In this document: positions 33,385 through 41,157 of the stretch, one piece after another
How the letters are laid out: each line of letters opens with the position of its first letter
Numbering within the stretch: position 1 is the first letter of the stretch
From: CAYZXL01 sp964482435
GTDB lineage: Bacteria > Auribacterota > JABMQX01
Reading direction: 5' to 3'
Length of the DNA: 51,346 nt
NCBI GenBank assembly: GCA_964482435.1
Contig: CAYZXL010000030.1
Span: 1 to 51,346, forward strand
The notes under the pieces: generated by a model
Told to the model about the DNA's origin: nothing
The model's input: only the letters and a program-made list of their open reading frames with translations
Databases searched by the model: none
Made by a program: the position numbers and the translations under genes

Positions 33385-33897
33385 CTACTTCGACACTGCC
33401 GAAATCAAGTGGCCGACAAAGTGCGTCGTAACTACTACTGCCAGGGCGATGACGATGTGCTCACCGATAACCTGCCAGGGCCTCATTTTCTGGGACTTGC
33501 CAATTACGTAACTGAGAATTGCCAGAAGGCCAATTCCCCACGCCACGCTGACGACAACCGCCGTGGTCAGTTTCAAAAGGAGAACCGGAACCAGAAATGT
33601 CACCGCAACGACAAACTTCGCCGCAAAGGTGGCCGCCGTGGATGCCCAAATATGTCCTGCTGTGTGGACGTTTTCCGACTCCTCCGACATGTGGATGCCA
33701 AGAGCGTCCGAGAACGCGTCGGCGATGGCAATGGTCAGAATGCCGCCGATCACAGCCAGCCTTGAATGGGTCCCGGCATGGAGACCGACCATAAGCCCCA
33801 AAGTCGTGATGACCCCCGAGGTCGTTCCGAAACTGAACCCTGTTTTAAGCGATTCTCTCATTCGATTCAGCGTTTTCTTGTCTGCGCCGGCGATCAA
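33385..33897 (-). CDS. VIT1/CCC1-like membrane transporter
   Basis: 170 residues with five predicted helices. TTSGVITTLGLMVGL and the IADAFSDALGIHMSEESE stretch are the hallmark of VIT1/CCC1 family iron or manganese transporters, in which the Asp and Met/Glu residues line the path. The rest (FVVAVTFLVPVLLLKLTTAVVVSVAWGIGLLAIL) forms paired helices. The family usually exports Fe(II) or Mn(II) from the cytoplasm. The start is a TTG at 33897 with GGAGATG upstream; an ATG at 33861 is the alternative and would trim 12 residues. The next gene on the strand is the HD protein, 204 bases away. Confidence 0.82.
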   Translation of the reverse strand: MIAGADKKTLNRMRESLKTGFSFGTTSGVITTLGLMVGLHAGTHSRLAVIGGILTIAIADAFSDALGIHMSEESENVHTAGHIWASTAATFAAKFVVAVTFLVPVLLLKLTTAVVVSVAWGIGLLAILSYVIGKSQKMRPWQVIGEHIVIALAVVVTTHFVGHLISAVSK

Positions 33898-34018
33898 GAC
33901 GGGAACATCTCCGCGTTCCCGCGGTTTATGACAACCGCTGTATGCAGCCCTCTCTCAAGTGGTTGGGGCTGCCGCAGCGCCAGGCTTTTCGTGTTCCGGG
34001 TTCTTCTCGGTCTTCAAA

Positions 34019-35053
34019 TCATCGGGCGGAGGGCTTTCCGGGGCCGATGGCTGCCACCTGCCTCTCAACCTTCCGGACCGACGGCGCAGAATGTCGGAGG
34101 TTGAGAGCCAGTTGGATGAGGAGCTTTCGGGCAAGGGCATCGTCCTGAAAGCCAGCGACACCCAGGACGTAGCTTCCGCTCGACGAAACAAGCCAGTTGC
34201 CGAGATAATTGTCCTGTGCCTGGAAAACCGATTCGCCGATGCCGCGAAATTCTCCCGTGAACTTCCCATTTTCCGAGAGTTCGCTTCTCAGCTTTTGGTA
34301 GGCTGACTTAGCCGCTGTGGGCGATTCCTTCGCCGAGAGAAAAAGGCGAAACCGGTTTCCTCTTTCGCTGTATCGGGCGGTAAATCCGCCGCCCATGAAT
34401 TCGTGTCCCATGAGGTTTATGGCGAAATATTGCTCGCTTTCGGGCACTTTGCCCTCTGCCGGGAAAGCCGCCAGAAGAGGCACGCCCTCCGAATCCACGG
34501 GAACCGATCGCTCAAGCTGAGTCGAGATCGCGTTGATGGCGTCAATCGTTCCGGGTGAGCCATCGGCGCTCGTAACTGTAACGTAGTGGCGGCCTTTCCA
34601 GAAAAAGCGCGCGGAGCCAACCATGTACCCCAGGCGCTTCCGGTAATGGAGCGGGAGATCCTCGCCGCGCTCAAGGGCGTAAATGCCGAAAGCGCCTGCG
34701 GGGCTTCCCATGTCATACACATCAACGTCAATCACGGACCTGGCCAGCCCGGCTGCCATCGAAGCCCCGGTCCCCGGCGAAGAGACCGGCTGTCCCCGCC
34801 GGGCAAGCTGGGCGTGGTCCAGCCGCACGAACCCGTAGTCGAGGTATGCACGAGCCTTGCCGTTCATGTAATCGTAGAGGTTTTTCCGGTTGTAGGTCTG
34901 GGGCATTTCAAGGTAATCCCAGTCCTCTAAGATCGGGGGCGTCGGGAGGAGCGTTTCTCGCGCACAACCGAACAACGCCGCCAGGACGACCGGGCACGCC
35001 GCCCACAAAACCCGTTTCAGCGCTTTTCCCGTAGCCACTCCGAACTCCTTCAT
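34019..35053 (-). CDS. DUF6599-like lipoprotein
   Basis: 344 residues. A hydrophobic signal with lipobox (WAACPVVLAALFGCARE) is followed by a soluble domain: YNRKNLYDYMNGKARAYLDYGFVRL, IDVDVYDMGSPAGAFGIYALERG, GYMVGSARFFWKGRHYVTVTS and FAINLMGHEFMGGGFTARY. These motifs match proteins annotated DUF6599. No catalytic residues are known. The ATG at 35053 overlaps the TGA of the upstream aldo/keto reductase as ATGA, so the two are translationally coupled and probably act together outside the cytoplasm, one Tat-exported and one membrane-anchored. Confidence 0.82.
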   Translation of the reverse strand: MKEFGVATGKALKRVLWAACPVVLAALFGCARETLLPTPPILEDWDYLEMPQTYNRKNLYDYMNGKARAYLDYGFVRLDHAQLARRGQPVSSPGTGASMAAGLARSVIDVDVYDMGSPAGAFGIYALERGEDLPLHYRKRLGYMVGSARFFWKGRHYVTVTSADGSPGTIDAINAISTQLERSVPVDSEGVPLLAAFPAEGKVPESEQYFAINLMGHEFMGGGFTARYSERGNRFRLFLSAKESPTAAKSAYQKLRSELSENGKFTGEFRGIGESVFQAQDNYLGNWLVSSSGSYVLGVAGFQDDALARKLLIQLALNLRHSAPSVRKVERQVAAIGPGKPSAR

Positions 35054-36258
35054 CCAAGAACCCGATTCGCCTCCCGGAGGTTACCCTGAACGCGAAGCCC
35101 GTGCGGGCAATGCGGGGTGCAATAGCCCGGGCAATCGCCGCAGGAGGATGCCCTGGCCTGCGTCGGGAGTTCAGCGTAGAGACGCCTCGCTTCGGCTTCA
35201 GTTCCGTAATATTTGAAATACATGCAGTAGCGCATCACGTCGGCTACCGCCACGCCGGAACGGCAATGGACCTGGCAGGTTCCGCAATTGCGACAATACT
35301 CGGAGTCCAGGACTTCTGCGTACCGGCGAAGCATCCATCGCTCTTCGGCGGAGAGCTTTTTTCCGACGGCGCCGAGGTATTCCTTGACGCCCTCAAAGCT
35401 CGTCGTGGGGCAGAGGACGCTGGTCAGGTTCGGGTTCTGGAGCGCCCATTTCGCTGCGGCTGCCTGAAGGCTCAGACCGCTTTTCCGGATGTCATCCACC
35501 TCCTTCTGCCGTTTGCCTGCACCAATTTTGAAACCGATGAAACCGATGTTTTTCTCGGCGAGCTTCTTCACGAATGCCTCCCCGCGGCTGTTCTCCATGA
35601 AGTTGTACCTCCCCATGACGTAATCGAACCCGCCCAGCTCCGCTGCTGCCTCGAAGACGTCGAGTTGACGCACCGGGTCGTGAGCAGAGACTCCGTAGAA
35701 GCGTGCCTTGCCGGCTTTTTTCGCTGCCTCGAAAGCCTCGAACTGCTCCTGGATTTTCAGAACTTCCGGGTCGCCGACCATGAAGGCTCGAATCAGGTCC
35801 ACGTAGTCGGTCTGGAGATGCTTGAGGCTGCCGTCGAGGCTCTCGAGAAGCTGCGCTTTTGTGACGCCTTTCGAAACGCCCCAGCCTGTTCCAACGATGA
35901 CCCTGTCTCGCTGGCTTTTTTTCAACACCTCGCCGATGGCTTTCTCCGCCTGCCCGTTGCCATAGCTCCTGTCGGTCTCGATGAGGTTGATTCCCGACTC
36001 GATGGCCTTCTGGAGGACGCCAGGGTTGGAAAAGCCGTAGCTCCCAAAGCCGATGACGGTAACTTTGAGGTTTGTTTTGCCAAGGGTTCTCATCTCGAGA
36101 GCAGGCGGCTCTTTCTTCTCACCACGCCCTGGCGTGGCGGCAGAGACGCAGCGCGACAGCGCCCCCGGCACGAATGCCGCTCCGAGCCCGACGGCGCCGG
36201 TCTTGATGAATCTTCTCCGGGAAATCTGTCTGTCGCTCTCTGGCGAATTGGCAGCCAT
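35050..36258 (-). CDS. Tat-exported aldo/keto reductase family protein with C-terminal Fe-S cysteines
   Basis: 402 residues from the ATG at 36258, preceded by AGGAGG. The twin-arginine signal is SRRRFIKTGAVGLGAAFVPGAL. The AKR barrel starts at MRTLGKTNLKVTVIGFGSYG; ETDRSYGNGQAE keeps the catalytic Asp and Tyr, but the strand that normally ends in the catalytic Lys reads VIVGTGWG, and the His position reads LIRAFMVGDPE, so Lys and His appear lost. The C-terminus carries CRNCGTCQVHCRSG and CGDCPGYCTPHCPHG, likely ligands for one or two [4Fe-4S] clusters. It is coupled to the DUF6599 lipoprotein by an ATGA overlap. It may be an electron-transfer or non-classical redox protein rather than a standard reductase. 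Confidence 0.88.
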   Translation of the reverse strand: MAANSPESDRQISRRRFIKTGAVGLGAAFVPGALSRCVSAATPGRGEKKEPPALEMRTLGKTNLKVTVIGFGSYGFSNPGVLQKAIESGINLIETDRSYGNGQAEKAIGEVLKKSQRDRVIVGTGWGVSKGVTKAQLLESLDGSLKHLQTDYVDLIRAFMVGDPEVLKIQEQFEAFEAAKKAGKARFYGVSAHDPVRQLDVFEAAAELGGFDYVMGRYNFMENSRGEAFVKKLAEKNIGFIGFKIGAGKRQKEVDDIRKSGLSLQAAAAKWALQNPNLTSVLCPTTSFEGVKEYLGAVGKKLSAEERWMLRRYAEVLDSEYCRNCGTCQVHCRSGVAVADVMRYCMYFKYYGTEAEARRLYAELPTQARASSCGDCPGYCTPHCPHGLRVQGNLREANRVLG

Positions 36259-36779
36259 GGCGTTTTTCCTCCTGTGAAAGTCCCTTATATCGAACAGATA
36301 ATGTGCTGTCAAGTTTCGGTGTCCTTCCGGGCAGCCTCATGTTTTTCAAGGTTGCCGGAGTCTATCACATCGGCACCACCCGTGCAATGCCCCTTGTCCG
36401 GGATCGGTGGCTGCGAATCGGTGGCAGATTTGGAGCCTCGACCTGAGCTCTCCCCGTGGCACGGGCGTCTCGCCCGTGGTTGACGTCGCGTAACGCTGAC
36501 ATGGGGAAGATGGCCATGCCACCAAAATACAGCCACACCCCGTCGCTTAGGCGGTGTTGACATGGCCCTCGCAGCGCGGTACTTTCAAATCCGTAGGAGC
36601 TTGTGCCCGCAGATAGGACGGCGGGTTTGCGCGTCGTGGCCGAAACACCTCAGCGCGTGTTTCGGGCAGTAGCTTTAGCGCAGGCATCCACTCCGCGTCG
36701 TCCGAAATCCGCCTGCCCCGGCAACTACGTCCAGAGAAGAGAAAATGATTATCGGCGTCATCGGTGGCGCGAGCCAGAA
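36259..36779. other. Divergent intergenic region with a hairpin
   Basis: About 521 bases between the aldo/keto reductase start and the lipid-kinase-like start. It contains CACGGGCGTCTCGCCCGTG (36460-36478), a perfect hairpin with an 8-base stem and TCT loop. An in-frame extension of the kinase gene up to 36603 has no protein-like character. No promoter consensus stands out. Confidence 0.55.
36460..36478. repeat. Short palindromic hairpin, TCT-centred family
   Basis: CACGGGCG-TCT-CGCCCGTG. Members with other arms are at 37914-37932 and 37941-37959. Confidence 0.8.
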
Positions 36780-37655
36780 ATGAGAATCAAACTAATCGCC
36801 AACGCTCTTGCCGGAAGATACGACAGAGGCCACTTCCTCGCTGATGCCGCGCACTGCCTCTCCCGGGCAGGCAACCACATTGACGTGGAAATCGCGCAAG
36901 CCCCCGGCGAGGGCACCGCCGCCGCTAAAAGAGCAGTCTCCGAAGGCTACGACCTCGTCGTCGGCTGCGGGGGAGATGGCACACTCCGCGAAATCGTCTG
37001 CGGCCTTGCCGGCTCCGAAATCACCCTGGGAATCATCCCCATCGGCACCGGCAACGTCCTCGCCCTCGACCTCCGCATCCCCCGAAACCCGCTCGAAGCC
37101 TGCCGAGTCATCCTCGAAAGAAACGTCCGCCGAATTGACATCGGCCGCTGCGGCAACAACCACTTCATCCTTGCCGCCGGCGTCGGCTTCGATGCCGAAG
37201 TCATCACCAAGACCGACCTCCAGCTCAAGGCAAAAGTCAAAAACTTCGCCTACATCTACGCAGGACTCAAACACATCCTCGGCTTCAAACCCAAAAGCTA
37301 TTTTCTCGAAGCCGACGACTTCTCCGCCGAAGTCTCCGCCCTTGCCATCGCCATCTGCAACTCTTCCCGCTACGGCGGCTACCGCCTCAAGCCCGACATT
37401 TCCATCACCGACGGCCTCTTCGATGTCTGCGTCATGCGAGGAAGGCCGCTCCTCGACGCCCTGAAAATCTCTTCTTGCGTCCTGTATCGCTGGGGAGTCC
37501 CACGCCGCAACCTCATCACCTTCAAAACCCGCTACCTGAAAATCTCTTCCGAAGAGGGCGGCCTCGTCCAGAACGACGGCGATGTCGTCGGCAACCTCCC
37601 CGCCGATTTCGAAGTCATCGAGCGCGCCATGCCCGTCATCGTCCCCAAAGCCTGA
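36780..37655 (+). CDS. Diacylglycerol kinase catalytic domain (YegS/DagK-like) lipid kinase
   Basis: 291 residues from the ATG at 36780, where similarity begins (MRIKLIANALAGRYDRGHFL). The nucleotide-binding loop GGDGT is at residues 64-68 and the second glycine-rich motif IIPIGTGNVLALDL at 85-98. The C-terminal beta-domain (AAGVGFDAEVITKTDLQLKAKVKNFAYIYAGLKHIL) is that of the DagK/YegS/LCB5 group. It would phosphorylate diacylglycerol, phosphatidylglycerol or a sphingoid-type lipid in the inner membrane. It has no strong ribosome site. A sphingolipid link to the ceramidase-like genes is tempting but unsupported. Confidence 0.9.
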   Translation: MRIKLIANALAGRYDRGHFLADAAHCLSRAGNHIDVEIAQAPGEGTAAAKRAVSEGYDLVVGCGGDGTLREIVCGLAGSEITLGIIPIGTGNVLALDLRIPRNPLEACRVILERNVRRIDIGRCGNNHFILAAGVGFDAEVITKTDLQLKAKVKNFAYIYAGLKHILGFKPKSYFLEADDFSAEVSALAIAICNSSRYGGYRLKPDISITDGLFDVCVMRGRPLLDALKISSCVLYRWGVPRRNLITFKTRYLKISSEEGGLVQNDGDVVGNLPADFEVIERAMPVIVPKA

Positions 37656-38074
37656 CCCCGCCCTCACGGCTCATGTGGGTGGCCAAGGATGTAAATGCCG
37701 AAATGCGCCAGAATCTCCACGTAGATGATGAAACCGATCCTGTGGAGGGGCGCGGCCCACAAAAGCCACAAAAGGAAACGGGGCCCCGGTTTCCTCCCCG
37801 TCCCCCAAATTCGCAGCCACAACCAGACCATCCCAAATTCCCCCTGCCAACGTCCGCAACCAGTCCCGGGGGAGGCCCCATGCCCGACCCCCACACCGCA
37901 GGGCCCGACGTGGCATGGGCATCTTGCCCATGGACATGACCACGGGCGCGACGCCCGTGCCACGATTAGGCGGCCACACCCACGCTTCCTCGTTGGTTGA
38001 CTCACGCCGAGCAGCGTGCTACGCTTTCTGCGATTTCGGCAGGCACAAGCACCTAATGAATCCGAGAGGCAAGA
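37656..38074. other. Intergenic region upstream of queDEC with two hairpins
   Basis: About 419 bases. The two hairpins are listed separately. I looked for a preQ1-I or preQ1-II riboswitch before queD and saw none. Confidence 0.5.
37914..37959. repeat. Pair of TCT/CGA-centred hairpins
   Basis: CATGGGCATCTTGCCCATG at 37914-37932 and CACGGGCGCGACGCCCGTG at 37941-37959. Both have perfect 8-base arms and 3-base loops. The arms differ at several positions from each other and partly from the 36460 hairpin, yet pairing is kept. Confidence 0.85.
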
Positions 38075-38446
38075 ATGTTTGAGGTCAGCGTTCGTGAAGA
38101 TTTTTCGGCCGCTCATCGCCTCAAAGGCTATCCGGGCGAGTGCGAGAACGTCCACGGCCACAACTGGATTGTCGAAGCCTTCGTCCGCTCCGGGCGCCTC
38201 AACGAAATCGGCGTTACGATTGACTTCCGCGACATCAAAAACGCATTGAGAAAAATCCTCGCCGACCTCGACCACAAAGACCTTAACCAGATTCCGCCCT
38301 TCGATAAAGAGAATCCGTCCTCGGAAAACATCGCAAAATACGTGTATCACAAGTTGAGCGATGCCCTCAACTCCCCCGGAATCAAAGTCTCTAAGGTCAG
38401 CGTTTACGAAACGCCGGGCGCCGGCGCGTCTTACTGGGAAGAATAG
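38075..38446 (+). CDS. queD: 6-carboxy-5,6,7,8-tetrahydropterin synthase QueD
   Basis: 123 residues. FSAAHRLKGYPGECENVHGHNW provides the zinc ligands (His14, His27, His29) and catalytic Cys23; VTIDFRDIKNALRKIL and LDHKDLN are the remaining family signatures, and VSVYETPGAGASY closes the fold. It converts 7,8-dihydroneopterin triphosphate to carboxy-tetrahydropterin, an early step to preQ0 and queuosine. The ATG follows GAGAGGCAAG. The stop is directly followed by the queE ATG, so queD-queE-queC is one operon. Confidence 0.96.
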   Translation: MFEVSVREDFSAAHRLKGYPGECENVHGHNWIVEAFVRSGRLNEIGVTIDFRDIKNALRKILADLDHKDLNQIPPFDKENPSSENIAKYVYHKLSDALNSPGIKVSKVSVYETPGAGASYWEE

Positions 38447-39088
38447 ATGAGCCTCGTCGTCAACGAAATCTTTAAGAGCATCCAGGGCGAGTCCTGGTTT
38501 GCGGGTCTGCCATGCGTCTTCGTCCGCCTGACCGGCTGCAACCTGCGCTGCACATATTGCGACACGAAGTATGCTTATGAGGAGGGTGAGGAGCTTTCCC
38601 TCGAGGAAGTCCTCGACCGCGTCGAGTCATACGATTCCCCCATGGTCGAAATCACCGGCGGCGAGCCTCTCCTTCAGAACGAGGCGTCCGACCTGGCAGA
38701 CGTGCTCCTCACAAAAAAGAAAACCGTCCTCGTTGAGACAAACGGAACTCTCGACATTGACGTCTTGCCAAAGGGTGTTATCCGAATCGTTGACGTCAAG
38801 TGTCCCGATAGCGGCGAGTCCGGAAAAATGTTGTGGGAAAATATGGATGCACTCGTCAGGACCGACGAGGTCAAATTCGTCCTCCAATCCAGGCGAGATT
38901 ACGACTGGGCAAAGTCCGTCGTCGAGGAATATGAACTTTTGCGGCGGTGCATGATCCTCTTTTCGCCAGCCTTTCGGATCCTCGATCTTCGCACCCTCGC
39001 AGAATGGATTCTCGACGACGACCTCACCGTCCGCCTCAATCCCCAACTCCATAAATACATCTGGCCCCCCAACAAGAGAGGCGTCTGA
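38447..39088 (+). CDS. queE: 7-carboxy-7-deazaguanine synthase QueE
   Basis: 213 residues. The radical-SAM cluster motif is CNLRCTYC (Cys31, Cys35, Cys38), preceded by EIFKSIQGESWFAGLPCVFVRLTG, a QueE hallmark. ITGGEPLLQNE is the SAM-binding GGE region. It rearranges carboxy-tetrahydropterin to 7-carboxy-7-deazaguanine. It starts immediately after the queD stop, and queC starts 3 bases after its own stop. Length is normal. Confidence 0.96.
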   Translation: MSLVVNEIFKSIQGESWFAGLPCVFVRLTGCNLRCTYCDTKYAYEEGEELSLEEVLDRVESYDSPMVEITGGEPLLQNEASDLADVLLTKKKTVLVETNGTLDIDVLPKGVIRIVDVKCPDSGESGKMLWENMDALVRTDEVKFVLQSRRDYDWAKSVVEEYELLRRCMILFSPAFRILDLRTLAEWILDDDLTVRLNPQLHKYIWPPNKRGV

Positions 39089-39091
39089 ACC

Positions 39092-39784
39092 GTGGGCAAG
39101 AAAGCTGTTGTCCTCCTCAGCGGTGGAATTGATTCCTCAACCACACTCGCGCTGGCAAGAAGCGAGGGGTTCGACGTATTTGCCCTCACTATTGATTACG
39201 GACAGAGGCACAGAGCAGAACTCGAAGCAGCAAGAAAAGTCGCAAAGTTCATCTCCGTCAAAGAGCACAAAATCGTCCGCCTCGACCTGACAAGCTTCGG
39301 CGGCTCTGCTCTCACAAGCAATATGGAAGTCCCAAAATCCAGAACAGCGCAGGAAATCGCTCATGGCATTCCCGTGACTTACGTCCCCGGAAGAAACACG
39401 ATTTTCCTCGCCCTGGCTCTCGCCTGGGCGGAAGCGATTGGTGCCACTGACGTCTTCATCGGCGCCACTGCCATTGATTACAGCGGCTATCCCGACTGCC
39501 GCCCGGAGTTCATCGAGGCTTTCCAAAAGCTCGCGGACATTGGCACGAAAGCAGGTGTCGAAGGGAAGCCAATTCACATCCGTGCCCCCTTCATAAACAC
39601 GCGAAAAAGCGACATAATCAAAAAGGGCGCAGCACTCGGACTGGACTATTCCCTGACGCATAGTTGTTACGACCCGGCCAACGACGGAAAAGCCTGCGGC
39701 ACGTGCGATAGTTGTCTCCTTAGAAAAAAGGCTTTCGCAGAAGCTGGGCTAAAAGACCGCATTGTTTTCGTAGAGTCAACGTGA
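39092..39784 (+). CDS. queC: 7-cyano-7-deazaguanine synthase QueC
   Basis: 230 residues with a GTG start. The PP-loop is SGGIDSS (residues 10-16), followed by TIDYGQRHRAELEAARKVA. VTYVPGRNTIFLALALAWAEAIGATDVFIGA is strongly conserved, and the zinc site is CYDPANDGKACGTCDSCLLRKKAF. It makes preQ0 using ATP and ammonia. No queF or tgt is next to it, so the fate of preQ0 (queuosine, or DNA deazapurine modification) is not shown here. Confidence 0.96.
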   Translation: MGKKAVVLLSGGIDSSTTLALARSEGFDVFALTIDYGQRHRAELEAARKVAKFISVKEHKIVRLDLTSFGGSALTSNMEVPKSRTAQEIAHGIPVTYVPGRNTIFLALALAWAEAIGATDVFIGATAIDYSGYPDCRPEFIEAFQKLADIGTKAGVEGKPIHIRAPFINTRKSDIIKKGAALGLDYSLTHSCYDPANDGKACGTCDSCLLRKKAFAEAGLKDRIVFVEST

Positions 39785-40428
39785 GGATCAGCCTCCTCGG
39801 GAGAACAAGGTGTGGCTGTATTTAAGCGGCATTGCAGGCAGGCAGCGCCGGCACGAATCCATGAAGCTCGTTGCAAGGAGATGTGTCCAGGAGCGGCGCG
39901 TGATGCCGGCTTCAGCCGGCACGACTTCCTTCAGCCCCCTGCTTCAGCAGGGGGAAACGCCACGCTCCCTTCTTCGTCGCAGCCCGCTTCAGCGGGGCTT
40001 CCTGCAAAAAGGGCTTCAGCCGCACGACACGGCCGTGGCTCCGTTTCGGAGGCCTGGCCTGGATGAATCCACGTCATCGAGAGGTCCCCTGAAGGGGACT
40101 CCGATGAAACACCAGCGCCGGCCAGGCGGCCACGGGCTGAAGCCCGTGTCTAAGACGGATGCCGGCTGAAGCCCGGCAGGGGTCACAGGACAACATAGTT
40201 GTCAGCCGGTCCTTGGGGCTGAGAGCGGGCGTCTCCGCCGTGCCACGGAGATAGAGCCGCAGCCACACGACACCGCCGGGGTACAGGAACATCCGCACAG
40301 CGGGTGTGCTTGCTCGCTTCGCCAAATCGGCGACGCCAAAAGAGCAGCACGGCCTTGCCGCTTCTGGGCCGTCGTCCGGGGCGGCTTGACCAATAACCGC
40401 GATTCTCTGAACGCAAGATACACTCAGT
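39785..40428. other. Intergenic region full of hairpin repeats
   Basis: About 644 bases without a credible gene. The first two thirds are a chain of hairpin repeats, listed separately. The remaining part (40180-40428) has weak open frames only. Confidence 0.55.
39905..40177. repeat. Cluster of hairpins centred on TTCAG/CTGAA
   Basis: Six hairpins in 273 bases: GCCGGCTTCAGCCGGC (39905-39920), CCCCCTGCTTCAGCAGGGGG (39935-39954), AGCCCGCTTCAGCGGGGCT (39981-39999, one extra base in the right arm), GTCCCCTGAAGGGGAC (40084-40099), CACGGGCTGAAGCCCGTG (40131-40148) and GCCGGCTGAAGCCCGGC (40161-40177, one mismatch). The arms differ but pair; the centre is constant, T-TC-A in one orientation and T-GA-A in the other. 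Confidence 0.88.
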
Positions 40429-41157
40429 ATGGTAGGAATAATAGGTCTCCCGTCACAGAGTCTCCTCGATAAGTTTCGCGCACAGGACATCGTTGACCTC
40501 GATTGTCCTCTCCAGGGCGTTCTCTCCTACGACGCCGTCGAGAGCCGATGCCCGAAGATTTTCTGCGCCGTCCTGACGGCCTGCTTCACGAACGCCATGC
40601 TTCTCAAGCCCGACCTCATCCTCGCCGACGTGGGACCGGGCAAGTGCGAAGGAGCAAGATACCTCTGCGCAATCCTTCGGGACCTCTTGCCCTCGACGAA
40701 AATCATCACCGAAGAGAACCTCGATTCCGTCCGTCGCCCAGCCACCAATTGCGAATGCTATACAGTTCCCCTCCGCGAAAGAATGCAGCGAATCGTGGAC
40801 AGAGTCATCAAACCCGAGCTGCCGGACTTCCCCAAGTCCAGCTCGGCCCCCAAGGCCGCCTTCTGGGGAGTCCCCCCGCGCGATTTTCGCATCCTCGAAG
40901 GATTTCCTGACGAGACCGTCATCCTCGGCTGGAGCCGCTGCATGGACAGCAGAGCTCCTGCCGACCTCGACCTGGAAACGTACGTCCCGGCGGATATACC
41001 GACCGTGTTCTTCTCCCAGAGTTTCTGCCAGAAAAGCATCCTGGCCAAAACCCTTGCCGAGAAGCACCGTGGCCTCTTTGTCGAATCCGACGAGAAAGTT
41101 GACAACAGCACCATCCTGAAAATCGAGGCTTTCCTGAAATTGCGAGGCGCACTGTGA
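40429..41157 (+). CDS. Compact 2-hydroxyacyl-CoA dehydratase-like (HgdB/BcrC-type) Fe-S protein, tentative
   Basis: 242 residues, no signal peptide. VGIIGLPSQSLLDKF and the spaced cysteines C41 (SRCPKIF) and C73 (DLILADVGPGKCEGARYLC) resemble the cluster-binding positions of 2-hydroxyglutaryl-CoA dehydratase D-component proteins, where a Cys-Pro and a D-x-I-x-A-x-T-x-C-D/E-G element occur. Further cysteines (C108, C110, C171, C200) could complete an iron-sulfur site. Usual family members are about 380-440 residues, so this one is much reduced. The stop overlaps the GTG start of the adjacent activator-type ATPase, strong context for a pair. The reaction is unknown, and the assignment rests on motif spacing and the partner. 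Confidence 0.5.
   Translation: MVGIIGLPSQSLLDKFRAQDIVDLDCPLQGVLSYDAVESRCPKIFCAVLTACFTNAMLLKPDLILADVGPGKCEGARYLCAILRDLLPSTKIITEENLDSVRRPATNCECYTVPLRERMQRIVDRVIKPELPDFPKSSSAPKAAFWGVPPRDFRILEGFPDETVILGWSRCMDSRAPADLDLETYVPADIPTVFFSQSFCQKSILAKTLAEKHRGLFVESDEKVDNSTILKIEAFLKLRGAL

Noticed and set aside
36792..37667. Minus-strand frame rich in Asp, Glu and Val opposite the lipid kinase
   Set aside because: Composition is the mirror of C-rich codons on the plus strand. The plus-strand frame has GGDGT and other kinase motifs.
37960..38074. Possible preQ1 riboswitch before queD
   Set aside because: I looked for the A-rich tail and pseudoknot stem of class I and for the class II layout upstream of queD and found neither. 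A covariance-model search would settle it.
38075..39784. queDEC as part of a DNA 7-deazaguanine modification (dpd) island
   Set aside because: No dpdA-like transglycosylase or other dpd gene is present nearby; the standard tRNA queuosine route is the simpler reading.
39905..40177. CRISPR-like array
   Set aside because: The repeated units are hairpins with differing arms and irregular spacing, not identical direct repeats with uniform spacers, and there are no cas genes.
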